Source: Phaeotremella fagi
Taxonomy: Eukaryota > Basidiomycota > Tremellomycetes > Tremellales > Phaeotremellaceae
Length of the DNA: 64,000 bases
Direction of reading: 5' to 3'
Assembly (NCBI GenBank): GCA_001599715.1
Contig: BCHU01000005.1
Span: 1,488,001-1,552,000, forward strand
This document shows positions 10,014 through 20,450 of the stretch, piece after piece. Within the stretch, counting starts at the first letter, position 1. Each line of letters begins with the position of its first letter. Made by a program: the position numbers and the translations under genes. Below the pieces are notes generated by a model. That model saw only the letters and a program-made list of their open reading frames with translations, was not told where the DNA came from and searched no databases.

Positions 10014-10670
10014 GGTTAATGAAGTCCTGTTGTTTACGTCGTGGTCGGGGGATGAAGAGAACGATGTGAGACCCCAAAAACGACTAGCGGTACAGTAACA
10101 AGCGGTTCGAGATGTTTACAGATTTGAGTGAGATATATACACGATAATTGCAGGAGAGAAGAAAGTGAATGAATGAATGAATGAATTGCAGACAAGCAAC
10201 AACAAATATGGTAACGCCGATCACTGTCCAGCCACCATAGAATAAGTTAATTACGGCAACAAACAAAGTCCCGGAAGCTTCTTGAAACTTAACCTCTGTG
10301 TCCTCCGTAAATCGTCCACTAAATGCATCAGCTTACCATCTTCGCATCACAGAATTTTGATTCTATGATGAGCACAACGTACAGCCAAATCCATTCAAAA
10401 TATCCCTTCAGCAGGAAGGTTCGATACTACTTTGGTACTTTCAGATGAGATGGATACCAAAATATGTAAATGTGGCAGATGTAAAAATCTCTTGCAAGGG
10501 TTGTTTGGAAAGACCAGATTACAACTAATACCTCATCGATCACTTTGAAATGATCACAAAGCTGACCTAGCAGAAATACTCAACCCCCTCCAGCTTCTCC
10601 AGTTCCCTTTGGCTGAATCAACAACGAACCAGGAGTGGCAGCCGGCAGCAGAATCGGAATTATCATCTAA
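10014..10670. other. Intergenic with TGAA microsatellite
   Basis: No gene supported. A TACAGTA motif sits at 10091-10097 and a (TGAA)5-like run at 10166-10187. The stretch ends where the tandem duplication unit begins. Confidence 0.5.
10166..10187. repeat. TGAA tetranucleotide microsatellite
   Basis: About five uninterrupted TGAA units are seen in intergenic DNA. Confidence 0.75.
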
Positions 10671-10940
10671 TGTTTGGAAGGCAGAAAGATCTCGTCCCAT
10701 AGATCTGTGAATCAATTGGCCACCCATGAGGATTACAATCTGTATCAGGGGAAACTTTGATTCATTGGTCGAATGACGAGTACCGGAGGTCAAGATTGTG
10801 TGCGAAAAAGGAGTGTCTGAAACGATAATTTCCTTTCAAGTCTGAATGGGACAGCCCATAACCCCTGCGATTTCAATACTCCCTTTGATCATCTTCAATA
10901 AACCCCTGGGAGTTTGATAATGGAGCAAAATAAGCAGCTC

Positions 10941-10950
10941 TATATTAAGC
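10941..10950 (+). promoter_or_regulatory. TATA-like element of the first secreted-protein gene
   Basis: TATATTAAGC lies about 115 bases before the start and is kept, with flanking CTC, in the second copy at 11845-11854. Conservation between copies is weak support because the duplication is recent. Confidence 0.4.
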
Positions 10951-11061
10951 AAGCCACTCTAGCTGGAGGTATCGAGTCAAGAAAAAAACCAACCCAATAA
11001 GGTCGATAAAGACGATAGTACAGTTACACCACTGTAAAACAATAACAACCAAATTCAAACA

Positions 11062-11465
11062 ATGTACTTGAAAACCTTCAATTTGATCTCAGCAATCACC
11101 ACATTATCCAGTGTTCTCATGGTCCGTGGTGACATAAATCTAATAGGCTACGACGGAGCGCACATCTCTTGGCAAGATGTTGCTTTTCAGGACGGTATTT
11201 CCATAATGGGCTACGAGGTCCGTAACGCAACCATCTCCCTTTCTGTCCCTGCGGTACAACACGAGGTCAGTTCATTGTTGCCAAGAAGTACGGTGTTTTT
11301 CTGACTAATTGTATTCTGTTATAGTCTTTCGATTGCACTATCAATGGTACAGCTAAAGGGGATGTCACGTTTAACATCTATAACGCTCTTAACTACCTCA
11401 ATCCTTGTGGTGACAATGGTGGTATCACAGTTAACTGTTCTAATCCACTTTCTGTTTGTCCTTGA
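11062..11465 (+). CDS. Small secreted four-cysteine protein, tandem copy A
   Basis: Two exons (11062-11265 and 11325-11465, intron GTCAGT...TTATAG) give 114 residues. Residues 1-22 (MYLKTFNLISAITTLSSVLMVR) look like a signal peptide. The second exon holds all four cysteines with spacing C-x23-C-x9-C-x6-C (72, 96, 106, 113) and ends SVCP. N-glycosylation sites are present (NAT, NGT, NCS). No known domain is recognised. Size, secretion signal and paired cysteines are those of small secreted proteins and effector-like proteins of fungi; the function is unknown. Without splicing the frame would end at 11304, before any cysteine, so the intron is supported by the match of exon 2 to copy B. Confidence 0.8.
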
Positions 11466-11844
11466 GAAGATTGGGGATAGTGTCTTGTATTGGCTGTACT
11501 ATTTTGTATACCCGAAGAGAGGATTGGTAGAATAGCGGACGTTGATAAGTAGACAGAATTGAAATGACATGAAATGTTTGGAAGGCAGCGCTCTTCTCCT
11601 ACATGAGAGATCGAATTGGACTCTCCACAAGGGTTAGAACCTGTATCAGTGGAGAATCTGATTCAATGGTCGAATAATGAGTGCAGGAGGTCAGGATTGT
11701 GTGTGGAAAAGGAGTGTATGAAACGATAATTTCCTTTCAAGTAGCAAATTGAGACAGCCCATAAACCCCTGCGATTTCAACATCCCCCTTCATCATCTTC
11801 AATAAACCCCTGAGAGTTTAAGAATGGAACGAAATGTACATCTC

Positions 11845-11854
11845 TATATTAAGC
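11845..11854 (+). promoter_or_regulatory. TATA-like element of the second secreted-protein gene
   Basis: TATATTAAGC lies about 109 bases before the copy B start, the counterpart of 10941-10950. Two TACWGTA motifs (11859, 11931) follow it in this copy. Confidence 0.4.
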
Positions 11855-11962
11855 CAGGTACTGTAGCTGGAGGTATCGATTCCAAAAAAACTCACCCAAC
11901 AACTTCAAGCAGAAAGAAACTACAGTACCCAGATTGCAAACAATAACAACCAAATTCAAAGA

Positions 11963-12360
11963 ATGTACTTTAAACCTTTCAATTTGATCTCAGCAATCAC
12001 CACTATTTCCAGCCTTCTCGTGGTCAGTGGTACAGGTATACATAATATATATCTAATTGGCCACGACGGAGTACTCATCAATGATTATTTCTCGTACACC
12101 CTACTGGTCGATTCAGTTAACGAAACATTCACCCTCGGTGTTCTTGCTGTACGACCAGAAGTGAGTTCAGTGTTACGAGCCAGTGTTCCAATTTTTTTAC
12201 TGAATGGATTCTGTTATAGCCTTTCAATTGTACTGTTATTGGTACACCTACAGCGGAGACCACATTTGATTTCTATAACTCTACCAAATTCCTCAGTCCT
12301 TGTGGTGTGAACAATGGTATCACAGTTACCTGTCCTGATCCTCATTCTGTTTGTCCTTGA
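11963..12360 (+). CDS. Small secreted four-cysteine protein, tandem copy B
   Basis: Two exons (11963-12160 and 12220-12360, intron GTGAGT...TTATAG) give 112 residues. The signal peptide MYFKPFNLISAITTISSLLVVSG is nearly the same as in copy A. The cysteines (70, 94, 104, 111) keep exactly the C-x23-C-x9-C-x6-C spacing and the end SVCP. The mature N-terminal half has diverged strongly from copy A (shared core NLIGYDG against YLIGHDG), while the C-terminal half keeps PCGxNxGITVxC. Both frames are intact, so both copies are probably used. An open reading through the intron gives a longer, cysteine-poor frame and was rejected. Confidence 0.8.
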
Positions 12361-12446
12361 GAAGACTAGTGATAGTGTCTTGTACTCGCTGTACTATTTT
12401 GTATACCCGAAGAGAGGATTGTAGTGGACACTGATAAGTAGACATA

Positions 12447-12995
12447 CGATACGACTTTGTTTCTCATTTTCTTCGATCTGTTTTAGGTTTGTGTAAACCG
12501 CTGGTAGCTGTATCTCAAAGCCAAAAATTGCCATTATCACCTTTCACATCAAGAAAAGGAAAGCAATGGAAGTTTTGAGACACGCGTTACGGTATCCATA
12601 CAGACATCACTGGTCCGATGCGGTAATCAAAGGTGGCAAAATTGAAGGAAGTGGCATCTTGATCCTCAAACTCCGAAATGATAAACTCAGTGCTGAACCA
12701 ATACTGTATACTCAATCAATTGATTCAGAGTAAGCTGCGAGAATATTCGCAGTAGTCTACCGTCGTCCACTTTATCAGGATACCAAAGTATTTGTATTGC
12801 CCAATTTCGAAACCTTGGAAACGCGTCGTCGAGGAAGCATGACGACCCGGTCGTGAGGAAAAAGAACAATGTATTGTCTGATCTGTCCCATCTTGCCTTT
12901 TTGTATTCTTACCATCACATATTTCATTGTATCATTCGTCTTTTTGTTCGCTCTTTACCTTAAATTCCCTTTTCTTTTCTTTTTCTTTCTTCAAA
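12447..12995. other. Intergenic upstream of the surface protein gene
   Basis: No gene supported. A pyrimidine-rich run (about 12930-12993, CTTTT-type) leads into the next start codon, typical of a fungal core promoter/5' UTR. A TACTGTA is at 12702-12708. Confidence 0.5.
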
Positions 12996-14765
12996 ATGAA
13001 GTTGCAGGTCACTTCAATACCATTTTATTTCTTTTTTTTCGTTTGCCTAGAAATCCGAATCGCCACTTCGTTACCGAATCCAAAATTCAGACATATCCAT
13101 CACAACCGAGACCTAACTACCAATTCACATACACGATCAGAAGCCTCACAAACCTATTGGATCCAACGTGACGAATTGTATAGCACCAAATTCGAACGTA
13201 CTCATGTCATCCTTCCCAAGAAATTTCAGAAACCCCGATCGAACGGATGGTTCTCGAGAATGTTCAACTCCTTTATTGGACCAACCCAATCTCGAGTTTC
13301 AGAATCATCCTCATCCTCAACGGATTCCAAACGATCGAATCGAATTGATAAGAAAGTTGTTGAGAGGAGTCAATCTGGAAAGGGTGATGGGAATGGGAAT
13401 CAGGCACAAGGGGGGAAAGTCGTATTCACTCCTGCAGAGATAGTTGGTAATGGTCAAAGTGGGAAAGGAAAAGGTGGTGGTGGTAGTGGAGGAGGGGGAG
13501 GTGGTGGCAAAGCTACTGCAGGCAGTAATTCACAAGGTCAATTAGTTCAGGTAACAGAAACGACCAGTCAAATCCAATCGTAAGTTTTTCGATTACTCGT
13601 AAATTTCCGAATCTGACTAAAAACACAAGTAGACCAGCTGGTATGGTAACTCAAAAATGTTTAATTCTAGTCTCTGATCCATCTCAAAAATTCTGCCAAA
13701 CTCTACTAAACGGTCAGAACATCGGTTCTGATTCTGGTATAACGACTGATAGTGGAAATGGAAACACTGGTGGTCAAGTGACAACGACAACTGCATCTAC
13801 TACAACATCCGCTGTTGTTTCCACTACATCTGCAGCTATAGCGTCTAGTGCAGCTGATTCTTCTGCTACTGGTTCAAACGTACCTTTTAATACTACTTCT
13901 ATCGACAACAAGATCATCTCACCCACTGATTCAGCAGCATCCATTGTCTCTGTAAGTAAATAGTACACGTTATCATCAAATCCAAGCTGATAGTCTACCT
14001 ACAGTCCGCTGCCTCAGAAGCATCAACCGCAGCCGCAGCCGCATCAGTAACCTCAATAATATCCCAAGGTTCAGCTGAAGCTTCCTCGGCCATTGACCCA
14101 AACGTAATCGGAACACAAAACATCATCACCCAATCTCAAACAGGATCTCCCACCCCAACCGACGATGCGGCTTCCAATACGATAGCGGCTTCTGTAAGTC
14201 ATCAGTCTTCTCTTTGTGAATTCAACTGATAGAGAAAACGAATAGCAAACGCAAACTACTTCTCCGGCTGATGATAGTCTACCAACTGGTTCAGTATCTG
14301 AAGCAGGTGCTTCTCAGGTCAATTCTATAATATCCGGGTAGGTTATCGATGGGTAGGTATGGCCACAGACTGATATTGTCCATTTACAGTACCATCCCAT
14401 TCACAGCTTTAACAAGTTCGATTACGTCCAGTGTAGCAGCTGCTCAAGCAGCAGCTTCGACTGCGGTAAGTCGTCTCCCGCTTCCTTCCTTTCATATCAA
14501 GATCTAACTTTCCCATCTTTAGGCGGTCGTCATTCCAGGTCAACAATTACAAGTTCTTCCAATAGGATTAGGAGTTTTCGGAGGTAAGTTGAATCGTAAC
14601 CACGAGGGTTTAATAATCTGATATACTTGGATTTCAGGTTTAGCTGGGTTAGCATTGATCATCGTTGGTTATGTTCTTTACGAGAGAAAGAAATATAGAG
14701 GTCAATTCAGGAAACGTAAAATGGCTGAGAAAGGTGCACCAATGGGTGTATCTTATGTTGAATAG
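12996..14765 (+). CDS. Single-pass cell-surface protein, Ser/Thr/Ala-rich ectodomain
   Basis: I chose the ATG at 12996 (MKLQVTSIPFYFFFFVCLE), which gives a signal peptide; an earlier frame start would add an odd hydrophobic run. After about 195 residues, including a Gly-rich run, six introns follow: 13580, after SIVS, after IAAS, after IISG, after STA and after VFGG. The ectodomain has one short cysteine-bearing motif (QKCLILVSDPSQKFCQTLL) and then long Ser/Thr/Ala segments fit for O-mannosylation. One membrane segment (about GLGVFGGLAGLALIIVGYVLY) is followed by a basic tail (ERKKYRGQFRKRKMAEKG) of about 27 residues. The layout is that of fungal wall-stress sensors of the Mid2/Wsc type, though no WSC domain is seen. 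Function is inferred from layout only. Confidence 0.75.
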
Positions 14766-14946
14766 ACTGGGTTGTTGTCATGTACCGATACAAACACATT
14801 CCTTTTCCGTAACCGTTTTTTCTGCATGTCAATGACAACGGGATGATTCATTCGAATGATACCCAAAAACTGTATATTAGGTAAACGGACAAAAAGAATG
14901 ATTATTTTATATGTGAATGGATGTAATGTTTACTCTCACTAAGCCT

Positions 14947-15672
14947 TCAATTCCTACGTTTAGTCCAAAGATTCAACCAATAGATTTTACTCTGTAATCT
15001 AAGACCAACAAAGATTTCTCTCCACCACTCTTTAACCCATTTCGACTGCTGCTGTCTATTTGAACTTTGCCAATCCGCATAAAACTGTGATAAACATTCT
15101 TCCTTTTTCAATAAATCTTCCGGCGTCAATGGATCAGATAGATTGAGACTTGATAATCGATGTTGGAGTTGACCGTTGAAGTTAGCGTTAGTCGTTGCCT
15201 ATACGAACAGATCAGTAGTGAAACTACTATGGATCGAGAAGGAAAATAAACTCACCCAGAATTTATGATTCATCAAATCAACCTTCTCCCTCCTCATCCT
15301 CCATTCCAACTCAAGTTCCTCAATTTCAAGTCCTTTGTCATTACCAACGAAACCCCTGGAGAACTCCGAAGTTGAATAAGGAGAATTTGAAGATATTCGA
15401 CGTGATGGTGTGGAAGCGTAGATGATCGGTCGGATGTTGGATTCTGGATCGGGTCTGGTTTGAATTTGTATTCAGATCTGCTCTGTATGTGTATTTGGAG
15501 AGATCACTTACGGCGCTACTAGATCTACATTCTCTTGGGCTTGGATCGTCCTTTTTCTTCGGGATGTAACGGGTGAAGTTGAAGACGACGTTGAGGTGGA
15601 TGCTTGAGCGTTTTGGTATGATATTGATACGATCTTCCTGAGAGGTTTAGATCTAATGGGCAGGGATATCAT
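14947..15672 (-). CDS. COA8/APOPT1-like mitochondrial protein (cytochrome c oxidase assembly)
   Basis: Three exons (15672-15512, 15454-15256, 15198-14947) give 203 residues. The first 40 residues are rich in Arg/Ser and lack acids (MISLPIRSKPLRKIVSIS), as a mitochondrial presequence. The body matches the COA8/APOPT1 pattern: RPIIYASTP, then ELEWRMRREKVDLMNHKFWATTNANF (human family: LR..RQE...WN..FWANQNLTF), then EDLLKKEECLSQFYADWQSSN and WVKEWWREIFVGLRL (family: FYKEFL..N....YNRDWYKRNF). Known members sit on the matrix side and protect complex IV assembly from oxidative stress. The call rests on remembered motifs, so orthology is probable rather than certain. Confidence 0.72.
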
Positions 15673-15853
15673 TTTGCGATAAATTGATTAAAGACAATTC
15701 AAGAACGAAGAATTACTGGAAGATCAAGATTGACATTTTACAACTTTGAAAGAGAAAATGGAGATTCGATCTATCTCCGTGTTCAAGATATTTTTCTGAA
15801 TTGATTTTCTGAATTTCTTTCTGCACCTTGACAGAATCACGATAAATCACAAG

Positions 15854-17685
15854 ATGTCAACTCCAGCAACAGATAAGCTACCTCTAGCTCAACCTCAGAA
15901 CCAAGGGAAGAGGAAACGTACAGGTAAACAAAGGGAGGAGAGGAAGAAAGCTGCTATCGAGGTATGTCTCCACGAATCATTTCGTCGATCATTACTGACT
16001 TTCTTTCAGCAAGCTAAGAAAGAAGCTGAAGGTATTATTGAATCAGAAAAGCTAGAAGCTCCTGTCAAAGAAGAAAAATTAGAGGAGGAACCGCTATTAT
16101 TAGAGGAGAATCAAGAGGTTACTTCTAAAGATGAATCGCTTGACCTGGAGCAACTCGCTAATCGAATAGTATGTTCACTGACGCTCATCCACAACCAATG
16201 ATTCCCACTGACCTCCCCTAGCCTCAAGCTCTAAAAAGTTTGAACCCTATCATTAAACAAGCGAAAACATTCGAGACGCAACGTCTGATCAAGAAAATAA
16301 AGTTCTTACGGTATGTTTGTCATTTTTATACTTGTTTATGATGGTTGTTGATACTTTTGCTAGAACCAAAGATACCGCTAAAGATGAAGTTACGGACTTG
16401 GAGGGACAACTACAACTTCTATCAGTCAGTTTGTCTTACTCTTGAGTATTGTACTACAACTGATCTTCAATATAGCATATCCAACCCACTTCGTTATCCC
16501 AACAAAACCTCCATCTCCGAATCAACAAACACCATCTAATCAAGAGATCCATTCAACCGTTCCCTCCAAAAATCCTAACCCTCCTAACTCCAACCCAAGA
16601 CCCCAATCAATCAACCTCAACCTCAACATCAACCACGCCCAACCTAACGATGAAAGTCGAAAATCGCTTGTCATCATCGAAAATCGTTTCAGAGGGTATC
16701 AAACCTATCATCTCATGGTTGTTCGGTGAGAAGGACGGGGTACTGATCAACAGGGGGATATTGAAGAGACGGAAAGTTGAAGCTAGGGTTGGGAGGTCGA
16801 AATTGGAGGAAGCTCGACAGGAACGATTGAAATTGATTGAGCAAGCTAGATCTTTGGAGGTGGATGGTGATGGTAATGAAGAAGACGATGAGGATGAGGA
16901 TGACGGTTCAGATGGTATTCAGGATGAAGAAGTTGACGAAGCAGGTTGGGAATCGGGTTCAATAGAGGATGGCGAGAACGACGAATCCGGTTCCGAAATC
17001 TCAGATTCAGACGACGACGACGACGAAGCATCAATCCCAATTCCCAAACGATCCAAAACCGAGTCCAAACCAAAAGTCAAACCCAAACCCACCGCCAAAA
17101 CCCCAAAGGAACCGATCAACTCTTCAACGTTCCTCCCAACCCTTTCAACAGGTTTCACTCGAGGCAACGAATCCGATTCAGATCCAGATCTAGATTTCGA
17201 TGAAGGGTTAGAAGGGATTATCGGGAGTTCGAAAGGTGAAAGAAAGAATCGAAGGGGTCAACGAGCTCGACAAGCGTAAGACTTCTTTCTTATCTCTTTC
17301 TTCTCTGAATGCTGATCGTAAACTTTAACGTTTTAGGATCTGGGAAAAGAGATACGGTAAAAACGCTAAACATGTCGTTAGAGCTTCACAGGCTGAACTT
17401 GATAAAGCCAGAGGTGGGGGATCAGGTTGGAATCGAGATCGCGATAATCAACAGAAAGTATCTTTGAAACCTCAAGATTTCAATGCTACCGTCAAGCCCA
17501 TTCCCGTCCGTCATGTCAATAACGACAAACCAAGTCGACCGTCTGCTTCGGTACCAATCCCTACTCCTCCCAGTGGGAACTCACTTCATCCTTCATGGGA
17601 AGCTGCTAGATTACGTAGACAAAAGGAAATGGGTATCCAACCTAATGGGGAAATTACCAAACCCACAAAAATCGTTTTCGATTGA
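15854..17685 (+). CDS. BUD22: BUD22 family ribosome-assembly factor (small-subunit processome)
   Basis: Five introns (for example GAG|GTATGT...TTCAG|CAAGCTAAG at 15963; another just after 17277) join a lysine-rich start, a helical segment (LKSLNPIIKQAKTFETQRLIKKIKFLR), a Ser/Thr linker, a long acidic region (EEDDEDEDDGSDG, SDSDDDDDE) and the diagnostic C-terminus. That end contains NRRGQRARQAIWEKRYGKNAKHV and LHPSWEAARLRRQKEMG...TKIVFD, which are the hallmarks of Bud22/SRFBP1-type proteins. In yeast Bud22 acts in the nucleolus in 18S rRNA maturation; loss also alters budding pattern. Start ATG at 15854 follows an AAG context. It is divergent from the COA8-like gene with about 180 bases between starts, so they may share a promoter. 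Confidence 0.85.
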
Positions 17686-17824
17686 TCATGACGCATGCAT
17701 GTTTTTTTGTATAGTACTGTAAAAAGAACAACTAGAAAACGAAAAGAGAAAAGAGACCTAATGACGTGAAAAATGGAAAACTATGCTATTAATTTTTGAA
17801 TGTCTGTTTTGTAAATTTTTGAGT

Positions 17825-20049
17825 CTAAAGTAAGTTGGAGGGATATTCGAATTCTTCGGGGTTGATAAAGTTCTCCTTGATCGAACGGGCAGAAATGAAT
17901 CTGTAGAAAATACTGATTGAACCGGACTATCGAAGTTTTATCAGTTTTTCATTGCATCTCGAGACACATCGTGGACATACCTTATCGTTAGTTCCTGATG
18001 CACGAGCTCCACCGAATGGTTGTTGACCAACAACGGCACCTGTGCACTGTATCTTTGTCAGTTGACTATTCGATGAAGGTAATCTAATAAACCTACCTTG
18101 TCGTTCAAGTAGAAGTTGCCTGCTGCGTTTCGTAATTTATGAGATGCTCTTGCAAGTGCTGCTCTGTCGTTTGAGAATCTGTTCATCGTTGTCAGATTGA
18201 GTGCGCATGTTTCAATGATCAAACTTACACTGAACCAGTTAAACCGTATTCGGTAGTTGTATCAATAAGTTCACAAGTTTTATCGAAATCGGCATCTTCG
18301 TAAACGTAAACCTAATTCAAGAATGAGTAATCAAGCCAAAACAACCGTGTAAACTCCAGCACATACCGTCATGACAGGACCGAAAATTTCTTCAACCATA
18401 CTAACGGATTTAGGATCCTTAGTGACGATAACAGTAGGTTGAATAAAGTATCCAACCGAATCATCACCAGTTCCACCAACGATGATTTCACCACCACTTT
18501 CCTTTGCTCTTTTGATGATACTGGTGATCTTGTCGAATGCAGGTCGACCAATGACTGGACCCATGAAATGTTCGAATGAACTTGCTGGGCCAACTTTGAT
18601 TTTCTTAGTCTCTGAGATTAGCGTTTCGCGGAATCCGGAATTCCAGAGTGAAGATGGAACGTATACTCTAGAAAGGGCCGAACATTTTTGACCTACGGAG
18701 AATCAGTTAGTTGGTGGAGATATTTGAATCCCGTATCAACACCTACCTGAATATTCGAATGCTGCACGAATAGCTTGCACAACACCAGATTTGATATCAG
18801 CAGATGGATGGTAGAGATGGAAATTCTTTCCACCAGTTTCACCAACGATACGAGGGTATCCTCTGTAGATATCAAGATTGGCAGCAATGTTTTTCCATAA
18901 TTGACGGAAAACGTGGGTTGAACCTGTGAAATGAAGACCGGCGAACGCTTGGTGATCAATACATTGCTTGACGACTTCTGGTGGGGATCCCTACACGGTG
19001 TTAGACGAATGTGATTGAATTGAGTGAGAACACTTACTGGAACGAATTGGATGACACTTGGTGGTAAACCAGCTTCGAGAAGGATTTTGTGAGTGATGTA
19101 GTTGGAGTAGGTAGCTGCTGGGGATGGTTTCCAGACTACAACGTTTCCAACAATAGCAGGTGCTGCTACCAAGTTACCACCAATGGCGGTCTAAAGGAAG
19201 GTGTCAACTCGGGATCTCCATCTCCCATTTTGATTACTTACGAAATTGAAAGGTGTCACTGCAAGGACGAAGCCTTCAAGGGGACGGAATTCGACACGAC
19301 TAAAAGTGAAAGGTATCAGTAGGATCTCAATTTGAGATAACAAAGGAAGAACTTACTTCCAAACACCAGGAGAGTTACGTGGTGGCTGCTGAGTATAAAG
19401 TTCTTCGACGTATTTGACACTGAATCTCAAGAAATCGCACAACTACGCGCTGAGTCAGCAAAACTAAAAACTGGATCGATGCAAGACCCTTAAAAACCCA
19501 CCTCAGCAGCAGCATCAATCTCAGCTTGCCAAGCGTTCTTCCCTTGACCTAACATGGTAGCAGCCATGATTTCATAACGATATTTGCCAGCAATCAAATC
19601 AGCAGCTTTAAGGAAGATGGCAGCTTTATCTGCCCAAGGTAATTCTTCCCATTCTTGTTTAGCGGCCAAGGAACCTTCGATAGCTGAAGCTACGATTTCA
19701 GGTGTCGCGGCGTGATAGTTGCAGAGAACGTTTTTGTGGTCGTGAGGTAGGTATTGGGGTTGGAGATCACCGGATCTGACCTGTAGATGGAGGTTAGTGG
19801 TGCTTTGGGACGTTGGTGTTTGGGACTTACCTCTTTACCGTTGATTACTGCTGGAATCTCGAAGGGGAGTTCATTTTCCATTTTGGCGAATGCTGCTTCG
19901 AGACCTTTACGTTCAGCTGAACCAGGTGCGTAGGTTCTCTGTGGAAGGTGGTGTTAGTGGGCGGAAGGTTCGATGGTTAAGGCCTTGGAACTCACCATTG
20001 GCTCATTGTCAATGGTTGGAACACGGAAAGAAGCGAGTTGAGAGGACAT
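17825..20049 (-). CDS. PUT2: Delta-1-pyrroline-5-carboxylate dehydrogenase, mitochondrial
   Basis: ALDH4-type enzyme that oxidises P5C (glutamate semialdehyde) to glutamate with NAD, the second step of proline use. The start at 20049 gives MSSQLASFRVPTIDNEPM. Family blocks in order: LPHDHKNVLCNYHAATPE, VEFRPLEGFVLAVTPFNFTA, NVVVWKPSPAATYSNY, GLHFTGSTHVFRQLW, then IVGETGGKNFHLYHPSAD with the catalytic Glu and AFEYSGQKCSALSRVYVP with the nucleophile Cys. After these come [55 protein letters not shown] and SARSIKENF. All are typical of P5CDH. About ten short introns interrupt it; the stop is at 17825-17827. Two CGG-N5-CCG elements lie upstream. It is the strongest metabolic call in the window. 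Confidence 0.95.
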
Positions 20050-20162
20050 TGTGTGAGTGAGTAGAGCTTGTATGTATATACAATGTAAGTCAAGAAATGA
20101 ATAAGAAAAGAGAAAGGAGAAGATGAAAAGTGAGATGTAAATAATCTTTTAAGTTGACTAAA

Positions 20163-20204
20163 CGGCACCACCGGTTATTCTATCTCATTTAAACGGCACT
20201 GCCG
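20163..20204. promoter_or_regulatory. Two CGG-N5-CCG elements upstream of PUT2
   Basis: CGGCACCACCG at 20163-20173 and CGGCACTGCCG at 20194-20204 lie 114 and 145 bases before the PUT2 start. The second is part of the inverted repeat ACGGCA-N-TGCCGT. Inverted CGG/CCG triplets are the usual target of Zn2Cys6 factors; yeast Put3 uses a wider gap (N10). Binding here is inferred. Confidence 0.5.
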
Positions 20205-20450
20205 TCAAAACGTTTAGCGAAGGCTGATTGGTAGATGGTAGTAGATAGATGGTAGTAGATAGATTAGGTGAGAACGACTCTCTCTATCTCATTATCATGC
20301 ATACATGTCTCAATCCATATCATACTATATACCGTATAAAACTCACAACCATATATATAAACAATCGCGTAAAAATATAAACAATACCTACCTAACTATA
20401 TACAGTAACAGAAAACATGAACACCTTGAGAGTCAATGGCACTAACACCC
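20205..20450. other. Short intergenic with TAGATGGTAG repeats
   Basis: Imperfect repeats of GGTAGTAGATAGAT are at 20228-20262. It lies between the PUT2 promoter and the 3' end of the polymerase delta subunit gene. TACCGTA (20330) and TACAGTA (20401) are present. Confidence 0.5.

Larger units (their letters stand above)
10671..12446. repeat. Head-to-tail duplication of about 900 bp carrying a secreted-protein gene and its promoter
   Basis: Unit 1 runs about 10671-11574 and unit 2 about 11575-12446. The shared start TGTTTGGAAGGCAG is at 10671 and 11575, so the units abut. Nearly identical blocks occur in both promoters: GAAACGATAATTTCCTTTCA, GACAGCCCATAA, CCCCTGCGATTTCAA, TCATCTTCAATAAACCCCTG and CTATATTAAGC. 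The 3' flanks also match (GGCTGTACTATTTTG against CGCTGTACTATTTTG, then TATACCCGAAGAGAGGATTG). Start codons are 901 bases apart. The duplication thus took the whole transcription unit. Confidence 0.85.

Noticed and set aside
12927..12995. Earlier in-frame start (MYHSSFCSLF) for the surface protein
   Set aside because: It lies in the pyrimidine-rich leader and would spoil the signal peptide; the ATG at 12996 gives a standard one.
16846..17203. Several open frames on both strands inside the BUD22 acidic region
   Set aside because: Shadows of Asp/Glu/Lys codon repeats of the real gene.
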